NCBI RefSeq assembly: GCF_932274485.2
Contig: NC_065881.2
Span: 62,072,702 to 62,136,701 of the forward strand
DNA: 64,000 nucleotides
Direction of reading: 5' to 3'
From: Patella vulgata
Taxonomy: Eukaryota; Mollusca; Gastropoda; Patellidae
The number at the start of each line of letters is the position of its first letter. Within the stretch, counting starts at the first letter, position 1. The notes under the pieces are model-generated. The model searched no databases, was not told the origin of the DNA, and saw nothing but the letters and a program-made list of their open reading frames with translations. The position numbers and the translations under genes were made by a program. Shown here piece after piece: positions 21,565 to 34,906 of this stretch.

Positions 21565-21816
21565 GGCAGCAAGTGTTCATTGCCATGCGCTTTTATGCAA
21601 GTGGTTCCTTTCTCTAAATCATTAAGCACAAATATCTGTCGGCGATACCACTTTGGTGGTAACGGATGTTAAATAAAGCTATTTCACACACACTGCAGTT
21701 CTAAAATATGTTTGTACCATAAATTTTGTGGCATTTATTATGCTATGCAGATGTTTTGCCAGATAAATATATATCTACCAAACAGACACACAAATTGCAT
21801 TTTGTGAGAGTGTAAA

Positions 21817-22077
21817 GGGGGGTTGGATGGCTAAATGTTTAGCGCGTGCGCTCTGTATCATAAAGTCTGTCATTGAGTTAACTGACGTGGTTTCGATTCC
21901 CCGGTTTTACTTGACAAGGAGTAGGGTCGCCTGTCCAATCTTGTGGGTTTTCTCCGGGTCCTCCGGTTTACTCCCACTGCTAAATACCTCTACGCGCAAG
22001 CGAATTATTGAAATAAAATTAAACCACATGTTAGTCCCGAAATGACTTAGTTTGTGTCGAGTGGACGTTTAACCCCA
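21817..22077 (+). mobile_element. SINE2 copy, plus strand
   Basis: It has the tRNA-like head GGATGGCTAAATGTTTAGCG, B-box region GTGGTTTCGATTCCCCGG, body blocks and the tail GAGTGGACGTTTAACCCC. It abuts directly the TTAA of the MITE at 22,082. One element probably landed at the edge of the other. Confidence 0.9.
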
Positions 22078-22081
22078 TTAA

Positions 22082-22479
22082 ACATGCATTATGCAAGAGC
22101 AAAATCTGCTGATTACAAGTCTTTCTTTAGGCCTGAAATGTTATCTAAATTATCAATTCGACATTAATTAACTTATCCAGACCATAATAAACTCTCGATG
22201 TCTAGGCTAGCCTTCGATGTTGGCTGGATTAGATTTCTATATGCTGCTAACGGCTATTGATAATTAAATCAGAAAAAGTGGATAATCGAGACTATACTGT
22301 TTATATTAATGATTTTAGTAATGATGACCGGGACTATGCAAAAATTTCACCCGCTTCTTTCTCGGCTAATAGTGGATCAATTTGACTGAAATTTCCAGCA
22401 AATTACCTTTACACTATCTAGTTTTTAACAATTATAGCGAGAACTGCCATCTCTTTATCTTATCTCCCATAATGTATCT
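22082..22479 (-). mobile_element. TTAA MITE family A, full copy
   Basis: This 398-bp copy is flanked by TTAA (22,078-22,081 and 22,480-22,483), with ends ACATGCATTATGCAAGAGC and CCCATAATGTATCT. It is collinear with the copies at 3,048 and 11,642, and non-coding. Confidence 0.88.
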
Positions 22480-22483
22480 TTAA

Positions 22484-23917
22484 TAGAGGGAAAAAAATGT
22501 GAGTAATGAACAAGCACATTAGCATTTTTTCTCCTAATCAACTTTTATTTGATATAATGTTTTCTCTGTGGCCCCCTCAATTTTTTTAGAGCGGGTGTGT
22601 TCGGCTGTAAAACCGAGCCTGACAGTTATTCTGACAGTGATGATAATTAAATGTCCATTAATCTGTGATCTTCCGCAAGATTTAGACTGACTGTCATTAC
22701 CACCCCTTGTTATTAAACGGTGAATTTTTTCAATAAATCTCTTTGGTGTTCTTGAATTAGATCATTTCTTTTTCTATACAGTTTAATTAGCTGCACGTTA
22801 TATCTTGAATATCTCGGTTGCTAGTGGTCGGTTTGACAAATCTGCAGATTCGTACTTAGCAGCATCGGAAACAACATACACTGAAAAAAAACTTGTGTTG
22901 AAACAACACAAACTTGTTTTATTTTCATAATACAATAATAAATCCGGACATCTTACTAGCACAAATACTTCACTCCGGTCAGCGCTTGAATTTTTTTATA
23001 ATTATCGACTGTTGATATTAATTATTGATAATTCCCCTTTAATATTTCAAGTTTTTAGGCGAAATTCTTAGTGTTTAGGATTACACTGCAGTCTATATAA
23101 TAAACAATATTTAGAGAGGGTGTGGTATTTGACATTAAAAACAAAACAAAAAACGATTAAAAAAGGCAATGGTGACAAATAACTTTTGGGTTTCTACAAT
23201 AAGATCTATAAAAGAATTTGATGACTTTATATTGAGAATGGAGGGTTGTCTTATGTTGTGGTATTAATATTTACTAAATACGTGTACTTCTCCAAGGATG
23301 TTCAAGTCTCTGAAAAATATAAAAGTGATGATTATAAATACACTTATAGACAAATTGGGGTTTGATTTGGTTTTTACTTGGCAAATCAGTCATGGACATA
23401 GTTATTTAGATAGAATAAAAGTAAAATAACCTACTGAGTCTAGGGAGGGAAATGAAAAGAGCATAATATAACAATAGATATTATTTTGAGACTCACATAT
23501 TGGTTACATGTGAATGCAATGGAAAGTATTTTAGTCAGGTAGCATTATTGCTTACTCCTCTTTCAAACTCAAATTACTGTGGAATCTTTTACATGCATCA
23601 CCAATTTCCACACTGAACCAAATGAACACTTTGATGGCATTTTATGAGTCTAGAACCACCCCAAGCAATTATCCAAATAGCTATTCTCATTTGAAGTTCA
23701 CATCTGTTTCTGATGATTACACACCCGCTTCTCTGTGAGCAAAATAACCTAATAGGAAGTGTATAATGTGTTTTGTACAGTCGTGTTAGTTATGGACATA
23801 ACGGCCCTAAACCATAACGGCGAAAAAATTTGGTCATAATGTCCAAAACATTTGGTTGTAACGGTCAAAAAAAACCCACAAAAAAACCCAAAAAAACATT
23901 TGTTATATTATGTATCA
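22484..23917. other. Unassigned DNA
   Basis: There is no recognised gene or repeat copy. A low-complexity segment with two CATAACGGC-like repeats and A-runs occurs near 23,800-23,890. Confidence 0.4.
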
Positions 23918-24015
23918 AATTAATAATTATGTGTCTAATTAATAATTTAGATAACATTTCAGGCTAAAAGAAAGACATGCAAATAAGCAGATTTAGCTCT
24001 TGCATAATGTATGTT
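23918..24015 (+). mobile_element. TTAA MITE family A, right-end fragment
   Basis: Only the right terminal ~100 bp is present ('gtgtctaattaataattta', 'gcagatttagctcttgcataa', then ATGTATG). TTAA follows at 24,016-24,019. The left part of the element is absent. Confidence 0.8.
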
Positions 24016-24511
24016 TTAATAACAACCAAGATTGAGCTGACTTTTAAATTATTTTGTGTTGTTCATCACTATGTGTAAATGTTTATAGGGCCTATGTATA
24101 CGTAATGTATTTTCTGGAGATTTGAAAGTTATAAGAAAGTGAAACCTTGAAAACGCACTGGTTTATATGTTATAGTATTTAAAAAAAATCTTTGCACCTG
24201 TTTGCTTATTGTGTTAAAATGGGTTAAGTAAATCAAATTGCTGTTAACCGTGCACTGAATAACTGCACCCAACAACCAGTCATTATAGATACATGTAGTC
24301 GTAATGAGAATTAGATGGATTATTCTGAATACAAAGAGAGTTTTCAACGGAGATACTGGGAATGTGACTTTACACTTTTATTGCTGTTTAAAACCCGTTT
24401 TATTATGTGCCTTTTTTTTCTTTTTTTAACTACACAATAACATCGTTTATATTTGTAGGGACAGGATTTTGTCATACGCGAAGTCTCGAAAAAAAAAAGA
24501 TAGCCATATAC

Positions 24512-25190
24512 TGTAGCACCATAGGTCTTTTGTCTGACGTGGAGAGCGTACATTGTCAAACCGGTCGCCACATCCTACGTAGAACCCATGCATCTATTCT
24601 TACTACATATTTCTGTAGCCTTGTGATCGTCTAGAATTTGTCTCTAGCTGTCTTTACTTCTGCTTCACGTTGTGTATTTACTTCTTCCAGTTTCTTAAGA
24701 CGTTTGTCTTACCAGGAATAATAATGCATAGTTCGTCTCTACATTTTATATAGCATATAACTGAATACAGGTATACAAGCATAGCACAAATTACAATACT
24801 ATATAGCTAAAACCACTTCTCCACCCTATCCAGCCTCTCGGCTGTCAGATGTACCCTCGATCTCTGGAATCTAATGCAAGTCTGACTTACAGGGTTCCCC
24901 GGTTTCTTTTAAAGGTAAGTGAATATCATGCACAATAACGCGTGATCATGGCCCTGAACTTGTGTAATTAACAAAATGATTGGTTACTTTAAATCAAATG
25001 ATGCAATTAGAATAATTCCACTCACGTGTAATTCTGGTGGTAAATGAGTGACATATGTTTTCGATAAATAGCTCTTTTTTATGTGTCAACTGTCAATTAC
25101 AGACTAAGTTGATTTAAGTATTTTAAGTACATATCACATATTATGCGAATATGTTATTTCTCGAGCAAAAATTCTACTAAAAGTATTACA
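24512..25190 (+). repeat. ~675-bp direct duplication, copy 1
   Basis: Nearly every base matches 27,324-27,993. The visible differences are a few short indels (around 24,729 and 25,083) and single substitutions. It includes a candidate splice donor, AAAG|GTAAGT, at 24,914/24,915. On the minus strand there is a short frame containing MHGFYVGCGDRFDNVRSP. Whether it contains an exon is unknown. The high identity implies recent duplication. Confidence 0.9.
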
Positions 25191-27323
25191 TTCGTCCCTT
25201 CCTTTAAGACTTTTTGCTCGGTCTTGGGTAAATGATCCCTTGAATACTTCACAATAACCATACCAACATCTGTAGAATTATATAACTATTCATAAATGTA
25301 GCAGAAATCTAGAAAATCAACATATATCACCTCCCCCACTTGCAAGATTTATGCTAAATGAACAGGTAGGAGACTCTTAAACTTCTATGTGCTAAACCCT
25401 ATAATTATTCATGCAACAGGCAAATATCAATGATACTATACTATATAACAAAACTATGAAATAAAAACACAAATAATCAAAAATCAAAAGTCAAAAGTTG
25501 CATGCAAAAGTTCTCCAAAAAGTTCATCACTGTAAAATCCTATGAAAATCCCCTAAGCCTAAACACAGAAAACACAAATTGTCTTTTTAAAATCTTCAAG
25601 TGTCCTAATTTCAAAACACTATAACACATCACATAATATTTAAAAAGTTCAGGTTTCACATTAAATTCTGTCTCAGGAAATGTCAATTTGGTAAACTGGT
25701 AAACCATTTCTTCTTCTTGGATTTGTATTGGTCTGTTCCAGCTACCATAGTATCAAGTTGAAACTTTCTTTTTTTCTTCTAAGTATGATTGGTTTGTACA
25801 ATTTTATCCGTCAATCAAACAAGTCATTGCCATCAGACTAGAACTAACTATTACTATTTTTTTTTAAAAACTTTATGTTGCTATTAGTCTAACATTATTA
25901 TTAATATATTATTTCGAAAACGTATTAGCAAATCTTACTGTAATCAAAATTAAACTTTATTTAAGTATTAATAAACTTTGATGTGTCCCTTTAATTAGAA
26001 ATTTTCAAACTAAGTTTGACCTCTTGACCTGAACTGAGTAATGGACAATTTTAGAATTACGTTTATGTTTTATAATTTCCGTTTCTGTTTTAGAATTCCT
26101 ACACTGTTTTTTATATTCATTATAATCCACCATTTTGTATTTCGTTTTTTTTTTATAAACCTTCCTATCAGACTGACACTGACACAAGCTGAGCTCACAC
26201 CTATGACAATACCAGACTTTAATTTATCTAGAATAGAACTGTCAATCAAATATGGCCAGTATATGAATGACATTCCATTTCATCCTACAGTTCCTATTCC
26301 ATTATTAGTATTACATGTATATAAACATTATTTAGAATCATGTTCAAAGCAAGTGACGTGCACTTCACTCCCTCGGAACACCAGTCTATATTCTATAAAC
26401 AAAACAATTAGAACATACCTAACTATATCCTATATATTATATTAATGCAATCCGTGACTTTTACACACGTCAAATTTAACACAGTGTTAGAACCTATTGT
26501 TTATAATAATTCGACCTCATGTCAAATTACACATTCTAATCCTTTCGTGTACATGTCGACAGCTTAAAGCAATTAGCAGTATATATTAAACGTTAATATT
26601 ACGTTTCTAAGCAAAAATTTAATTATATAAAATTATATACGGACAAAATTTACCGTATACCCACACTTTTCTAAAAAGTGTCGCATTCTTAACTTTAACC
26701 TCCTATAAAACTCGTATTAATGACTTTGCGATAATCTCACAATTTAACGAGCCTTTAATTTTAGTTTTTTCCCCAGGAAAACTATAACCAACATCCCTAG
26801 ATTAACATATGGGATTTTTTTACATAACCTAACTTTTTAATCAAAAGTTAAATTACAACTCTAAGGTCTGGACTAAGGGCCTTAAAATTATATAGTATAC
26901 GAAACAACAAAAAAACACAAATTTTAACTTTAAATTAATATTATTTGGTCTTTAAACAAATTTAACACATTTAATTTTCCAAACAAAATGTATTTACCCA
27001 ATTTTTCGAATATCTTCACCAGATTTTTTTTTTCCCACCAGACTTTTCTGTTGCTGGATTGTACAGGTTTTCTTCTTAACGTCTTCAAATATGTATTCGT
27101 CTTCTAAAGTGACTTCTTACCCCAAAGGTTGATACTTCAGCACGGCACCAAATCGAATATGTAAGACTATGCAGTGCTATGCAGTCACTGGTTAGATGTG
27201 GAAAATATTACGGGAGAACTCCCCACATCCAACGTGTGATGCATACTCTCTTTTCTTCTAATCTTCTTCCAAATTTTCTGCTTACCCTAAAGGTCGAAAC
27301 TGTCACGGCAACCAAATAGAATA
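25191..27323. other. Very AT-rich spacer between duplicated blocks
   Basis: A 134-codon plus-strand frame (26,041-26,445) is Phe/Ile/Leu/Tyr-rich and most likely an effect of composition. The AT-rich part near 26,480-27,000 has no recognisable mitochondrial or other gene. A weak internal duplication (27,090-27,165 against 27,255-27,325) precedes copy 2. Confidence 0.45.
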
Positions 27324-27993
27324 TGTAGCACCATAGGTCTTTTGTCTGACGTGGAGAGCGTACATTGTCAAACCGGTCGCCACATCCTACGTAGAACCCA
27401 TGCATCTATTCTTACTACATATTTCTGTAGCCTTGTGATCGTCTAGAATTTGTCTCTAGCTGTCTTTACTTCTGCTTCACGTTGTGTATTTACTTCTTCC
27501 AGTTTCTTAAGACGTTTGTCTTACCAGGAATAATAATGCAGTTCGCTTCTACATTTTATATAGCATATAACTGAATACAGGTATACAAGCATAGCACAAA
27601 TTACAATACTATATAGCTAAAACCACTTCTCCACCCTATCCAGCCTCTCGGCTGTCAGATGTACCCTCGATCTCTGGAATCTAATGCAAGTCTGACTTAC
27701 AGGGTTCCCCGGTTTCTTTTAAAGGTAAGTGAATATCATGCACAATAACGCGTGATCATGACCCTGAACTTGTGTAATTAACAAAATGATTGGTTACTTT
27801 AAATCAAATGATGCAATTAGAATAATTCCACTCACGTGTAATTCTGGTGGTAAATGAGTGACATATGTTTTCGATAAATAGCTCTTTTTTATCTGTCAAT
27901 TACAGACTAAGTTGATTTAAGTATTTTAAGTACATATCACATATTATGCGAATATGTTATTTCTCGAGCAAAAATTCTACTAAAAGTATTACA
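27324..27993 (+). repeat. ~675-bp direct duplication, copy 2
   Basis: This is the partner of 24,512-25,190 in the same orientation, about 2.1 kb downstream. The match starts at TGTAGCACC and stops abruptly after AAAAGTATTACA. The same GTAAGT donor-like site recurs here. Confidence 0.9.
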
Positions 27994-29382
27994 ATACACA
28001 GCAAGCTTTTCTGGACATGTGATATATCTCTGCAACAGAAAGTCTTGGCATGCTGGATATCTATGTTCGAAAAAAATATTTAAAACTGTAGCCTCTATCG
28101 TGTTCACAATGTTTTTGGAAAAGAGGACGGGTTGGGCTGGGGTAACTCCGGTATGGAAGGACGCGAGACGTATATCGTCATTTAGCCTACAGGGAGATCC
28201 ACCTTTTAGCGAAAGCCTGGTTAATGCGATTTACTGTAGACTGCAGTTTTTAATGGATTTTCTTTTCATATTTGATGAACCCTATTGATTTTGACATTTT
28301 GAGTGAAACATTGAGGTCAGAGAAGACGAATCCTGTTGATTTTCAGCATTCTAGAAATTGCTGTTCCAGAGATATATATTGCTTGTTAACATGTTACAGA
28401 TCAGATTCCAAGAAAGCATAAAGGGTCCTTATCAAATATGACATGCAAGTTTTCCTTTCGGATAAGATGTTCGTTTCGGTATCTTTACTTGAAACATTTT
28501 TTTATTGCTCATTTTGTGTACCTGCATAACTGTATTTTAACAACGGTTCTTGCTATCAGGTCGACTTTTTTAGATACCCTGTCATCCATGAATCATGTAT
28601 GTATATATATTATAATTATGGATAACACACCTATTATGTCATATGACAAACGGTTATTATTTTGCATTTTAATATCGTCACTTTTAGGTCTTTTTTATGA
28701 GTCAACGGTACACGATTATAATTAGTCAATGACACATGGCGAAACCAGATTTTTACGGAAGTTGTGGTTTCTTGTTACTGAATTAAGGGCAAGTAACATA
28801 ATCCGGCTTCTTTTTTTGTACATTCACGAATTTGTGCTCTTTTGAGGTATTTTTTGTGTTATAAATTTCTGGCATAGCTACACTCGGTACCAACTTAACT
28901 TCCCTGATTGCCTCACATTTACTACATATATATTGAAAATTGAAAAACGAAGGTAGAATTTTAAATTAAACAGAAATAGTTAATAAGTTTTATCATGATT
29001 TTAGGGATTCCTCTGGGAGAAAGAGATAAAGTTGTGGGGAGTCAACAGTTGCAAACAAAATTCATTTGATCAAAGGCAAATAATCAAATGGCTCTGTTCC
29101 GGTGTGAATTAGGAATTGGTCCTCCCACTTGTTGAAATAAATCCTGATGCATATCCAATAAGATTTACCCTTTTTTTAAAAAAAAAAAATGTGTTCCATA
29201 TAGCGGCACCTTAATAGCCTGTACGCCTGTGGATTGCCAGGGCAATACATTTAGCCATGGACCTTAGCTATAACGCTTCCGGTAATGGGGGATGTAACCA
29301 GATGAATATCAGACGCATTGGGGTATTTTGTTAGCTATTTTCAAACTTTAAAACACCATTTTAAATATACTACTATGACTTT
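27994..29382. other. Unassigned DNA
   Basis: Frames at 28,019-28,288 and 28,438-28,725 do not give recognisable proteins, and the first does not start with ATG. No repeat family was detected. Confidence 0.4.
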
Positions 29383-29450
29383 ATATATTATTATTATTAT
29401 TGTTCGATTTATATAGCGCTTCTTTACACGTGAAGTGTTTCTAAGCGCAT
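29383..29450. repeat. (ATT)n tract plus AGCGCTTCTTT...AAGCGC block
   Basis: A short ATT microsatellite is followed by ATATAGCGCTTCTTTACACG and a closing CTAAGCGC. Blocks with this TATAGCGCTT motif are common dispersed repeats in marine invertebrates (from memory). Only one copy is present here. Confidence 0.4.
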
Positions 29451-31713
29451 ATCACAAACATATACTTCAAACACACAAAAACAATCAAAATCAGGAGAAC
29501 ATAATTAAACACAGCTGCCTGTTAGGCGCTATTATTCAAAGGTTTATATCCAACAAATCAACCGGCTAATCTCTATATTGAACTCAGTCGAGGTATTACC
29601 TGATGAACACCTACACCAAGTAGAGTTCAAAAATAAAAACGAAGTTTAAAAGAATCAACTTCATTAACAAAAATTAAACAATCAAAAACTAAACTGATAA
29701 ATCAAATTCAAACGAAACAAATAAAACAAAGAAAATGAAAAGAGCAGTTCATTACCATTCTACATTAACAAAATAAAGAAAAACAACTTGTGAAAATTTG
29801 TTTAAAAAAATAAGAGCAAAGTAACACTAATGTTAATACTTTTTTAACGAACACATCATAAATATAATTAATTTTACCTATAATATCTATTTCAGAAATC
29901 AGACTTTATTTTGCAAATAAAATAATCCAAAGAGTTGTGTACGACCATTATATTTAAACAGTATATTATGCTGTTATATATATGATAAAGTGAAAGTGAT
30001 GAGAGTTAGAATTAATGTTAACAATTTGATAATTACTATATTTAATTTGTTAAATGTTGCCCTATGATAAAGTTGGATTCTGCTTTCTCTTGTTCAATCC
30101 ATGCATCAACTGTTTCTATAGTTATGTCTAAAACATATATTATAAAACATCTCCCAAAATAATGCAAGTAAGATTAAGTACTGTTTGTACTAAAAATTTT
30201 ACAATTCATATAATGTACATAAAGTAATAAACCATTAAACATGGTCAGGAACAATGTCTTATTTAGAAAATTAAACTACAATATATTAGGATGGCAGTCG
30301 GAAGTCTGTGTAAATACAACAATATATCATGCCCTTTTTTAAACACGGCAAACTCTCACAATATTCCTTGGGCGCCAAGAAAACTATGTTATCGTGTCGG
30401 TCAGAAATACGATTTTGACTATAATTACACTAAAATAGTATTAAATATTTTAAATGGTTATTTAATCTTTAAAGATTGAATAGAATAAACAAAAACATGT
30501 ATTTGGACATTGGGTAATGTATTTATACGGAAATCTCTTCCAGCTGCTGACGACAATGCGTCCTTGTTGAGAAATATTAATCCTCTCGGTGGCAATACGT
30601 CTGGCTTTCATCTTTATTTTTATCATAGAATTTGATCAATTTCGTAAACTATAGTCACGTTGCTAGAGATTCCATCTATGACGGTATTAATCTGCTATCC
30701 ATGATGGATAGCTTTCAAAAGGATTCTTTTGATTGCCACCCCCACATGTAATAAACGGGCCATTATCCGACGTGCAATAAAAAGACAGGCTGGTAAATGA
30801 CCTATAATTGAGATTCCAGGAGGTTGGGTATTGTCTGCCGTCTATTTTCTGCTCAACACGTCTAGTTAGTCTAATCAACTATCAAATGTCGATTGGAGCC
30901 AATTTCAACACAAGAGAAAAATAGGAAGTCCTTAAGTGACATATATGTGTCTGCATACATCCCACAAAGCCATTTACTGTTCAATTATTGCTGTTTGACA
31001 TTTATATTCTTTAAACGAGTGTCATTTTCAAAATATATTTTCTTTTTATTCCTTCAAATATATTTTCTAACCCTCAGAAGATTGTGTTATGGTTTTGTCA
31101 AGAATAAACCACAAACCTTGTCATCAAATAAAACCGAGAAACTTAAAGAACTATAACGAAGTTTAATTTATTTAACACCACTTCCAAAATCTCGAAAGTC
31201 CCCAGGCGTCACTGTAAACACCATCCGACGTTATTGCCGTAAGAGATGTTGATAGATATTGCAGCTGTGTATAATAATGTATGCTATTTGCATTGGAAAA
31301 AAATGTGACGTTTTGTGCTTTTAATGACTTACTATAGGGGCGTGCTAGCTTAACGGATAGGCAGGGTGCCCTCTGAAATACAAAAAAGAAGAAGCCGCAA
31401 ATGGTTACAGCCCTCGAATAGATTGAGATTTACAACTAGGGTATAGGTTGTGTGTGGTTATATGTGCCCTCCCTTCTGAAAAATTGCCCTCGAATTTCAA
31501 AAGAGTTACCTCAGATACTCAAGAACATACTTGCGTCAATGTCATCATATCCCCATTGCCTGCGGCTGTCGCCCTTCTCTTGTTCCAGCCTGATCCAGCG
31601 ATACTAAAAAAATACATTCATCACCGATCACTCTCAGTTAACGATGCTGGCGATTCACTGATTGTGGATGGTATCCAATTTTCTCCGATTTCGATTTTAA
31701 AATGTTCGCCGTA
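29451..31713. other. Unassigned DNA
   Basis: This is AT-rich with A-runs, and no supported gene. Short frames near 30,291, 30,893 and 31,448 (the last with a non-ATG start) lack motifs. Confidence 0.4.
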
Positions 31714-31787
31714 GGTACTACAGAACTAAAAGTTTCTCTGTGCAGAAGGCAGTACTACAGAACTAAAAGTTTCTCTGTGTAAAAGGC
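31714..31787 (+). repeat. 37-bp tandem duplication, two units
   Basis: Two adjacent units share GTACTACAGAACTAAAAG and TTTCTCTGTG, differing at a few positions (GCAGAAGGC against GTAAAAGGC). It is a simple local duplication. Confidence 0.8.
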
Positions 31788-31894
31788 AATCGATTTTCCC
31801 TGAACCCCACTAAAGTGCTCTAAATGTCGTCTGTCTCTTCAAAGTCCCCACGCAGAATGCTTTTGATAGCACGCCTGAACTGGGAATTTGGAAA

Positions 31895-31975
31895 CCACTG
31901 CGGCTAACTCAAATCAAGAGGTCCCGAGTTTCTCGGGATTTTCTAGACTGGTTTCAGTGGAGAAGGACGCAGAAA
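31895..31975 (+). mobile_element. Decayed SINE1 head fragment
   Basis: The order 'ccactgcggctaact', 'gaggtcccgagttt', GGGATTTTCTAGACTGGTTT and 'gaaggacgcag' parallels the SINE1 head and following body of the 18,402 copy. It has many changes and a deletion in the B-box part. Confidence 0.55.
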
Positions 31976-34551
31976 TAATTGAAATTAATCGCTACTTGTA
32001 GAATAAGTTGATGGGTGTTTTTAAGAGGTCTGATTATCCAATTTTTAATAAGTGTCTTTATCTCAGTAACCATTTCTGAAAACATGGCATGGGGGAAAAT
32101 TGTCACGAAGTATATGTACACGAAAGTGTGAGTGTATAAATATCTGGAAATATATGAATTATTATCTTGCCGGTAGTTTGTAACTGTTTAATCACCTAAT
32201 GTCACGCACAGCAGCTATATTCTACATTAGGCTACATACGATACAACTCCAAGAAATGAACACAGACGGCATTTGTCGGTTTTGCGGTTTGGTTCGGTTT
32301 TGATTTTCAGCAATGCCAAGTGTATATATGTCTATTAGTATAAAACTGTTTTACTTATTATTATCATAATGCCTAGCTTATGTCACCCTACGACGCGATA
32401 AAACTGACGGCGACTAACACCAATTGCGAGCTTATAATGTCTCTACGACTGAATTTATCCTCAATCATAGTCGTATGCGCGCTCATGTTGCCATGTGATA
32501 ACCTTCAAAATGATCTCATTGCACTAGTGCGCCTTGTTTGTTACCGCACCCTGTGTACCACGTGACTAAATAACTGAATCTTATTGGCTTACATCAGAGA
32601 GGCACAGGCCCCAGGTATCCGTGTGCTCGTGTCGCTTGCAAGTAGGGACGTAGGGACAACTAGTTGTCTCCAGTCGTAGGAGTAGAACATCTGCGACTCC
32701 TAGAAACTAGAGGCGACTGGCTGTCGTACGACTTACACCACTTGTAAGAGCGCTTATAAGTTGCCCAGGCAGACACGACTGATCAGTTGCACTTGATCGT
32801 AAACCAGTCGCCGATTTCACTCGCGGTCAGTTTTGTAGCTAGGCTGTATTAGACGGCCGCAAATGTGTTTTCCTACAATTCCGGCCATTAAGTAAAACCA
32901 CAAGAAAGCAGTCAAATATAGCCTTGTTTATGGCTTTGGAACCGAAATCTCAGGGGGGGGGGGAACAGAAATGATAACGGCTGAAAAATGAAAACCTATT
33001 TAGATTCCAGAGCGGTCACCAACGAACGCTCAAGTCGGGGGATATGTGGGGCAAGATAATTATAGCCTTATTTAAGTCCAACTGAATTTCAGATGTTGCG
33101 GGAGAGGGGGCAGAAATGAAATAGCCAGCAATTCGCGGGGTATGGGGACTATAACTCCCCTTCGAAATTTATGAAAATAAAACGGCCACAAACATGTTTT
33201 CTTGCTATTTCGGCCCGTGAATAATGTAACCTGAAAATTGTCCAATATATCCCATGTGAACTGCAATTGACCAGTCAATCAATCAGACCGATGCCGTTAC
33301 TCTATATTATATTTTGGCCAAGATTTGTGTCACAAATTTTAACCCCCTGGACCACCCCCACACGCACACACTCACACACTAACCAAATACCCGGCGTCCG
33401 CAACTGTCTAGTTGTATTGTTATAAGGTTAAAGTTTTTCAGGTTATAGATGAACATTACGAAATTCACAGTACGCCAATAATGAGGAACCCGATCAGAAT
33501 TCACCAGTTGTAAATCAATTGTATGTAGAGTTATTGCCCCTTTGACAAAATAATATAAAAACTAGCCTGGAAGAGATGTTTAGATTGAGGGTTTTGTTTT
33601 AACGTCATGTGTTTATTTGGCTTTTTATAACGAGTAAATCTATCAATATCCAGAGTCGTGCATCTAGTTTTTGTGGAGTTTTTGCTCTTGTTACAGCTAC
33701 CTTGTTAACGCTTTGAGAACATTTTTTCATCACAAAATACCCCCCCCCCTCTTTGCAATGTTGTTAATGGACATATAGTTACCTATGTTTCAAATTAGCT
33801 TGGATTGTTCAAATACAAAGAGTCTAAAGTGGCAGAACCTTTAGAAATCATTTTTGTTATCAAAACATGTTAACAGTTAACGTGGGAGTTTTTATACCTT
33901 AAATATCTAGAGACTACCTTTTCAAAACGTTAATACATTTAGATATGTACAACTTCTGTTAATGACCGGGTGGCATAACGCTTCGGACATCAATAGAAAG
34001 CTAGTGGGGAAATTTTGTGTTTTTCCTACAGATTTAAAGCAATTTTAGATATGATTTATCCTGTTGATATGAGGAAACTAAACGTTTTAAGACCCATCAA
34101 TATCTTTTCTTTGAACTTTTTTTACTATTACATCGGACGCTAGACCGACAGAAACGAATGGCGTATTATTAAATGTACTCAAACTCGGCATTTATTGGAA
34201 ATATGATTCAGTATTACTTACGTAGGATGATGTGACAAAACATACACAGAACAAAGAGTGGCTAATGACATTTTTTTCCTAACGTTAAGACTATTGAAAT
34301 AAATCTGATATAATCACATTACAACCTCCTTTATTGTCAAAACATCTTTGCGAAAATTCTATAGGGACTGAAATTTTATATTTTTGTTTGCTTCATTCTT
34401 CAAAACTGCCATATATTAAAGACGTTAATGCTATAGGCTACATGTTTCATCCCACTTGATTTGTTTTAATGTGATATTTACTCATTCTTGTTCTTCAGCT
34501 TACCTTTTTATGTTTCCATACTTTAAAGAGAAAAAAAAAACTGTAAAGACA
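31976..34551. other. Unassigned DNA, mixed composition
   Basis: Local G-runs (about 32,950), C-rich segments (33,340-33,400 and about 33,740) and a patch with several AGTCG/CGACT motifs near 32,640-32,830 occur. None of them resolves into a gene or a defined repeat. Confidence 0.4.
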
Positions 34552-34807
34552 CATGATGCAGGACGGAGGGCCTGACAAGGACAGCTGTCTAGTCCTTCGG
34601 GTGAGACGGAAAACCGATGTCCCGTGTATACATTGGAATGCACGTAAAAGATCCCTTGGCAGTTGGAATTCGATATAAGAGTCGGCGGTAGTGCCGCTGC
34701 CCGGGCAAAATTTCGCTCCTAGCACACTGTATGGCGTATGCCCGTCTTCATTAGCCCAGTATAGGAGCAGAACAGTAGGACGTTAAACCCCATTTCATTT
34801 CATTTCC
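34552..34807 (+). mobile_element. SINE1 copy, 5'-truncated
   Basis: It starts in the body at GATGCAGGACGGAGGGCCTG, lacks the tRNA-like head, and ends GGACGTTAAACCCCATTTCA plus a CATTT repeat tail. Otherwise it is well preserved and collinear with the 18,402 copy. Confidence 0.9.
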
Positions 34808-34906
34808 TATTGGTTAACACGTCACTATTTTTACACATTGGACCCTTTGTTCTGACTCGGGTATTCAAGTTGCTGATCAACCTGTAATGTATTGTTTTAG
34901 CGCATG

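Noticed and set aside
20255-21573. Assembly-generated palindrome
   Set aside because: The arms differ at many positions, the centre is unique and a 9-bp target duplication is present, all of which fit a real transposon.
26041-26445. 134-codon plus-strand reading frame
   Set aside because: It is Phe/Ile/Leu/Tyr-heavy in very AT-rich DNA, with overlapping frames on the other strand and no motif or splice context. It is best explained by composition.
26480-27000. Possible nuclear copy of mitochondrial DNA
   Set aside because: It is AT-rich, but no mitochondrial gene, rRNA core motif or tRNA could be recognised.
31341-31420. tRNA-like start GTGCTAGCTTAACGGATAGG
   Set aside because: No B box is found at the expected distance and no body matching SINE1 or SINE2 follows.
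31448-31714. 88-codon frame that looked protein-like
   Set aside because: It does not begin with ATG and has no acceptor at its start. Its end runs into a 37-bp tandem duplication.
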